A DNA stretch of 64,000 bases from Mugil cephalus (taxonomy: Eukaryota; Chordata; Actinopteri; Mugiliformes; Mugilidae): assembly GCF_022458985.1 (NCBI RefSeq), contig NC_061774.1, positions 14,498,616-14,562,615 of the forward strand, given 5' to 3'. Below the pieces are notes generated by a model. That model worked only from the letters and a program-made list of their open reading frames with translations. It made no database searches and was not told the origin of the DNA. Shown here one piece after another: positions 49,020-64,000 of the stretch; the first letter of the stretch is position 1, and every line of letters begins with the position of its first letter. The position numbers were made by a program, and so were the translations under genes.

Positions 49020-58370
<9,351 letters not shown>

Positions 58371-60355
58371 ACACAGTCCATCGCCCCGAGTGTCCGTCTG
58401 TCCGCCTGTCTCAGCCCTCTCGCATTTACAACATCCAAACGTCAATCAATCATCATATTTTTTTTTATTTTCTACCACTTCCTCCTCCCTGTTTTTTATT
58501 TTTTTTTATTTTTACTGGTCCCGTGTTTTCCTTATTTCCACATTAGCCTCAGTGAGTAGGTCCATCTCTCGGTTTCGTTTCCCGGTTCGATCCGCTGGAT
58601 CTTCCCGATCCTCTCCTTCCTCAAACCATATTTTTGGAACTGCTGCCTAAAGGTCAAAGCTATCTATGCTACTCGGTGTGTCAAAAGGTTTCTCTTTATC
58701 TTCTTGGTGGACGTTTAACTTGGTTCTATGTGTTATGTATGGTGTACGCCTCCATATTGATTTTCAGGTTACCGGGAGTAGGTGGCGGGGGGTCGTCGTT
58801 CGTTCTGTATGCCTGTGTTTTGATAGTTTTATTTTTTTAGCGATCGTTAAGTTGTTAATGTCATCGAATTAGAGCAGACGTGCACTAAACATAGACCACA
58901 ACTGCTAGCTGCTCTCATGCATGTTACGCCAGAAAGAACAAAGCTTAAACGAAACTGATCGCACCGACCACCTGATGATCAAAATGCTAAAAGTTTGTTT
59001 AAATCTATAGCACGCTAAAAAAGTATTGCAGAACTCCACAGTGGTGCTTTCTGCACAGTGTTCTTTTAAATTTGTTGGCTTGAGTGACGTGGATTTTGAG
59101 CTTTTACTCCTGACAGCTAAGACGAAGCCGTGGTTGCAGTGTTACACTTTTTATTTCCTGATATAATGTACTGTATGTAAAGATGTCGAGATCCGACGCT
59201 CATCGTGGCCGCTGACCCTCTCATTACAAATAGATAAGGTGTGCTTGTTTTGTTAAAAAAAAAAATCAACATCTGTAGATCTAGATATATATATATATAT
59301 ATATTACAATCACCCCTATTTGACTTAAGGTACTGATTATCAATGTGTATATCAAAAGAAGCTCATAATCCTGTAAATCCGGAAGAGGCAAAAAAAAGAT
59401 ACATGTATTTATTTTTGTGTTCTTGCAGAATGTTGCACACAACCACAGTGAAGCCCGTGAAAAATAAATCCTCTTGTGAAAAACATTTCATTGACACATA
59501 AGCATATGGGCTGCTCCTTTTTCTAAACCATTCCATTAGTGCTGGAAAGTAACAAAAACTAATCATGAAATCAGGCTACACGCGTAAAACGCACGAGGCG
59601 GCGCAACGAGCCGCGTTCATCTTGCATGAAGGCGTTAAGTCTGTGATGTTTCTCGTTATAAAGGTTAAAATACGTTCAGGTCCGTTCTTTTGCGCGGCAT
59701 CCTCATGTCGTTGTGGTTCTGAAAGCCTGTTTGAGAGATGTATTTTTTGCCTGTGAGCATACCGTATACAGTGTGTGTGTGTAAATGTACCGCGCAGCAC
59801 TCTTCCTCGTTACCCTTAAAGACAGAAAAACCTGTGGAGAAAGTTTTGAGAGATGCTGAGAGGGGACGTGTTGTGGTTGAAAGTGTGAGACTGTGGAACC
59901 CTGAATCTGGACCTTGCGACTGAAGCCTGAACCTTGGAAATGGATTGTGGATTTTTTGTTTTTGTTTTGTTTTGTTTTTGTTTTTTTTGCATAACTGATT
60001 GCACAGTGTGATGGACATGCAGAAATATGACACTATGGAGTCACTGAGGACTTATGCACCGTGTTGTACACAACCATGACCTTATTGTTTCAGTCATGCC
60101 TTAAATGACCCGAGCAGTGGCCGTCCCACTCGCTCTAAAATCTTCGCAGGTGCGGACTGAGCGTCGCAGCGCTCAGAGCGTCTTGTGTGTTGTTTAAAAG
60201 AAAAAAAACCTCCATTGTATACACTCTACGTCTCAGTTTGTTTCTCCTTTTATTTCCAGAGATGTCCTATGTGAATGCAATGACCACAATATTAACAGTT
60301 GGCCAACATCCTTTGCCCAAACTCCGCTAATAAATTGGACATCAGTGATTATTTT
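58371..60355 (+). other. mapk9: 3' UTR of mapk9
   Basis: Runs from the stop codon to an AATAAA at 60329-60334, with an earlier signal at 59463-59468. Contains a short TA repeat near 59285 and poly(T) tracts. Two signals suggest alternative 3' ends of about 1.1 and 2.0 kb. Confidence 0.6.
60249..60254 (-). other. Possible polyadenylation signal of the ARHGAP gene
   Basis: TTTATT on the plus strand gives AATAAA on the minus strand, about 275 bp past the ARHGAP stop. Use of it would make the 3' UTR overlap that of mapk9. Confidence 0.4.
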
Positions 60356-60527
60356 TCTTTCTTTGGTGTCGTTTGTGTCGCTGTCAGAGTCTTAATGAGC
60401 AAATAACTGTGCGTCATTTTACCTTTCCCACTTAAGGAAGGTGATGCCTCACATATTTCTTACATCAGATAGTAGGCCATCTACCGTTTGCACACACTGT
60501 TGATAACATCAAACACCGTGTAGTTTC

Positions 60528-62671
60528 TCAGAAGCTCTTGACGATGTACTCCGTCTTCTTTGCCTCGTTGTTGAGCTCCCCGAAGGTGTCGAAGAACTGG
60601 TCCATCTCCCTCTGCAGTGTCGCGTTGCGCGCCTCTGCGTCGGCCCTGGCCCTTTCGCACTCCACGATCTTGGCCTGGACGGCCTGGTACCACTGGCGCT
60701 GCTGCGCGAGGTTCGTTTTCAAGCGAGCGACCTCCACCTCCAGGTCTTCGTTCCTTTGCTCCAGGCTGATGGGGACATGGGGAGAAAGGGGGGTATTACA
60801 GTGACTGGCTTTGAGGAGCGAACACCAGCTATTCTTCCCCCGAGCTCAGGTCAGGAGAAGGAGTTAATGTATCTGATCCGATTCCGCTTGACTTGGCCTG
60901 AGCTAAATCCGTCTGCCTCCTTTCTTATGGTCAAGCTGAAAGAATTGTCATATCCTCTTGTCCTTGCCAACTACTGCTGAGACTCGCTCTATCTATATCG
61001 GTAATAAAAGAGGCATGTGTTGTGTCTAGGTCAGCAGCAGCAGCGTGGCCCCTTAAATTAGCTCTCTTTCCAGTGTCGTGAGATGTTTTCTATATGTCAA
61101 CCACACAGCCTGTGCTTTTTCCCAGTTTGTACCAACCACCTGTTTACCCTTACAAAGCAGGACCCATTTTATTCCACCAACAGAAAACACGCGCATAATT
61201 TATCCACTTACACCGCTGACTGAAAACGGCTTCGCATATATGTTCCATGTAATACAACCAAAGTTTGGTTGCACATCGTGGGAGACTTGTGGGAAACTTT
61301 AAAGGAATTTAATCAGCTGTTGGTGCTCTGTGACCTAAGCAGGATATAGGGTTGAAACTTGAGGTCAACTGAGGAGGCAAAGCAGCACTGCACAGCCAAC
61401 GCACACACACACACACATTTTCTAATCCTGGGAACATTGTGTTACCCTCCACTGAAAATACACCCCAAGGTGGAAGATTGTCATGCTTTAGTCAGTGCAC
61501 TGGAAGTGTAACGTTGAAGCCAAGAGCATATTATATTTAACACATTTCATTTGTCTTCTACGTTATGTGGCTAATGTGTGTAGCAAATTTAATACTACCT
61601 GGCCACCCGTGCTTCGTACTCCTCCCTCTGTCGGACTATCTGCTGCTGGAGGCTGGTGAGGAGGCTGCGGAGAGCGCTGGCAGAGGGGTCGGCCAGTGGT
61701 ACCGGAGGAGGAACCCTGGGAGGCCACGACGACTGCTTCGGGAGCTGGGCGCCGGCAGGAGGCCACGGGGCCTGGCGCACAGCTCGACACAGCTCGGGGG
61801 AACTTTGTGTAAGACCTTGAGGATTTGGCAGTGGGAGCTGGGGATGCATGAACTCACAGGATCCCGAGTCCGGCTCCGGCTCCTGTTCGCGCTCCTTGTC
61901 TTGGTCCTGGTTACTGGAGCGGCTTTTGGCGAGGACGATCTCGCAAGAAGACCAGGAGCTTTTCCCCTCGCTCACATCGTCACCCTCCATCATCCCCCGG
62001 GCCCGCTCAGGGGTCCACGCTGCCTGGAGGCCCGTTTCCATGTCGAAGAAATCCCGCAGGCTGTCGTTTGCCGCCGCGTCCGGGAGGTTGTCGTACAGAG
62101 ACAGAGCGCTCCGGTGCTCCTCGCTCTGCGATGGGCTCGGGCTTTGGTTCGGATGAGCTCTGTCCTCTGTGCCGCATCCCAGCTCTCCTCCTTCCTCCCC
62201 TCCTCTCGCACTGTTTATGCCTGGGACCATCTTTGATCCCCAGCCTCGTCTTCCCAGGCCCCCTGTGCAGCTGGAGTAGCTGTGACCTGGCCCCGTGCCA
62301 GGCCCTCTTCCCCCGTCGACCACTGCCTGAACCTTGGCCGCAGCCGGGGCCGGACAAGGCAGCGGGCTGCGGGGGCCCGGGAGTCTGGTTACAGCAGGGC
62401 ACACATCCCTGCTCTCCATTTCCCTTTTCCTGGCCCTCTCTCGCTGGGCGAAAGGTGGGCAGTTGTCGTACAGGGGGTCCGTGGAGCAGGAGCTGGCTGT
62501 GGTGGGGGTCTCAGTAGGAAGACAGTGCAACTCCATGATCCGAGCAGACACATGGGAGGGGGACGGGGGGGCGCTGAGAGTCTTGGATAGCTGCCCTCCC
62601 TTTTTCTGTCTGCAGTAACGTGGGATTAAAGGCTTGTATTGCGGATTTGTGAGCGTGGTATGGAGCCTCCC
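60528..62671 (-). CDS. Rho GTPase-activating protein of the ARHGAP22/24/25 family, 3' part
   Basis: Only the last two coding exons are in view: 62671-61599 and 60765-60528 (minus strand). The acceptor is cttggcacag, the join is GCC-AG|gt...ag|C-CTG, and the stop is at 60528. The first exon encodes a low-complexity, Ser/Pro/Glu-rich linker with LYDNLPDAA and CSTDPLYDN. It ends in the start of a coiled coil (LRSLLTSLQQQIVRQREEYE). The second exon continues the coiled coil (SLEQRNEDLEVEVARLKTNL, then ECERARADAEARNATL) and ends with REMDQFFDTFGEL. That C-terminus is characteristic of the FilGAP/ARHGAP22/24/25 group. The PH and RhoGAP domains must lie beyond the right edge. Closest named member cannot be settled. 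Family role: GTPase activation, mainly on Rac, at the cell cortex. Confidence 0.85.
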
Positions 62672-62810
62672 CTGTGCCAAGTGCTGATGTGTCGTGAGGA
62701 GAGGAAGGTGCGGGAGCCCTCCTCCCCTTTGGCTGCCGGGTCTGCAGTGACTTTGACGGCTCTGCCTAATGGTAGACAGGTTGTAGCGTGGGTGTAGCTA
62801 ACGGGGTCTG

Positions 62811-62846
<36 letters not shown>

Positions 62847-64000
62847 TTTAAGCAGGTCTGACATCAGCTGTTACTTTAGCACAGCTCCTGGGGGAGGGAC
62901 CACGGTGTAATGTAGTCGGGTTCATTCCTAAAGACAGTCACACATAACTGGAACCACAGAAATAGATGGTGGTCATGGGCACAAAGTGTGAAACACACAC
63001 AATGAGCAAGGTAATCTGCAAAATAATATGTAGTAGTGTCTGACGAAAGAGGCCTTAAAGGTTTGATTATTTGATGATGTTAAACGTTATAAGAAACGCT
63101 GCAATTCTCAACAGAGTGGCTTAAACTGTGGGTTTCAGTTCTCTTACGTCAATGCACATCATTTGCACTCGTCTCTCTCCGTCTCAGCCAGGTGCTTTTA
63201 CTGTAAAAGAACCCATTTGACAGATCAGAGAGGGTAATCCTAGGATTAAAGATGAAACTGAGATGACAGCAGAGACAAAACATCCGAGGAAAGTAGCAAC
63301 TGGCTAAATATTCATAGACACACTTACTCAGAAAGCGTCATGGGTGTCTTAGACCACAAGGTGGAGCTATAGACATCATTATGAGCAGTTTGGTTTTTTC
63401 CCTTGGGTGGCGTACCTCAAAATGTTCTAAAAGCAGCTATGGCACCTTATTCCGAAACTGCCAGGATTAAGGTGATTTATTAACCCCCAGTCATTGCATT
63501 CGTTTTCAACTAACATGGTATGACTCAAGGTTTCTCATAAAGACTCATTCTTGCTCTCTGTATTCCCTGTAAATACCAGGGAAGGTAAACAGATCCACTA
63601 TAGATCTGACAGCAGTGAAGCGCTCCCTGCACCAATGGAGGAACAGTTATCAAAGGCACATCCGTACAGGCTTTATTTATTTATTTCATTTCAACAATTT
63701 GTCCTTAAATCAACTCAAGTCAAAGTGCTGCACAGGCCACGCCAGGAAGTGAGAATCCTCAGGTTCTTTGAGCTGGGTGTCGGCGCATTCAGAGACCTCT
63801 GATTTGCTTTAAATGGCTGAGAACAAAGTGTTTCAGACACCCTTGAAGTGTCACTGCAGCGCCTCACGAATCAAGGATGCGCTGCAAACTTCATTTCTGC
63901 AGGGGCACGTTAAACAGTCAGTTGCACGTCAGCGCTGATAAAGCTCCACTTTTATCTGCCCTATGTAAATCACCTTCCGCCCTTCAAGGCTGCGCAAGGC
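62672..64000. other. Probable intron of the ARHGAP gene
   Basis: Contains a (TG)n at 62814-62845 and AT-rich repeat-like sequence near 63670-63740. No PH or RhoGAP exon is recognisable on the minus strand before the window ends. Confidence 0.5.

Noticed and set aside
61565-62236. 223-codon open frame on the plus strand
   Set aside because: It is the antisense shadow of the GC-rich ARHGAP linker exon; the minus-strand reading has family motifs and correct splice borders.

Overview
This window comes from a ray-finned fish, most likely a percomorph teleost. The genes are intron-containing and vertebrate, with short GT-AG introns. Between them lie teleost-typical Tc1/mariner copies, hAT-like inverted-repeat elements and many (CA)n or (ATT)n microsatellites. 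Six genes or gene parts are supported, five of them recognised by family. All exon joins given below were checked by hand for splice dinucleotides and reading frame.

Layout. 1-8.3 kb: no complete gene, one possible partial minus-strand exon at the left edge, a Tc1 remnant and a nearly full-length but broken Tc1-like transposon. 8.3-13.1 kb: a tandem duplication carrying two four-exon CXC chemokine genes of the interferon-inducible CXCL9/10/11 type. Each has the same ISRE plus TATA box; an hAT-like element with a perfect 8-bp target duplication sits only in the first unit. 13.17-13.43 kb: a small secreted-peptide-like gene with a one-base frameshift. 13.6-22 kb: the p33MONOX (kiaa1191) orthologue, whose largest intron holds a separate promoter-like first exon and a mobile element. 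22-29 kb: intergenic, with transposon ends and local repeats. 29.1-43.2 kb: gfpt2, complete in 19 coding exons (685 aa). 43.9-60.4 kb: mapk9 (JNK2), one 5' non-coding exon and 11 coding exons including the last (420 aa). 60.5-62.7 kb, minus strand: the 3' end of an ARHGAP22/24/25-type RhoGAP gene, convergent with mapk9.

Function. gfpt2 makes glucosamine-6-phosphate, the entry step of the hexosamine pathway. mapk9 is a stress kinase and the ARHGAP is a Rac-type GTPase regulator; these are physical neighbours, not an operon. The order gfpt2 > mapk9 > < arhgap appears to preserve a block that mammals keep only in pieces: GFPT2-MAPK9, MAPK8-ARHGAP22, MAPK10-ARHGAP24 and GFPT1-ARHGAP25.

The strongest unusual observation is a fossil of the second, mutually exclusive JNK kinase-domain exon in mapk9 (53643-53697). 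It keeps both splice sites but has lost 17 bp, so this gene appears unable to make the alternative isoform.
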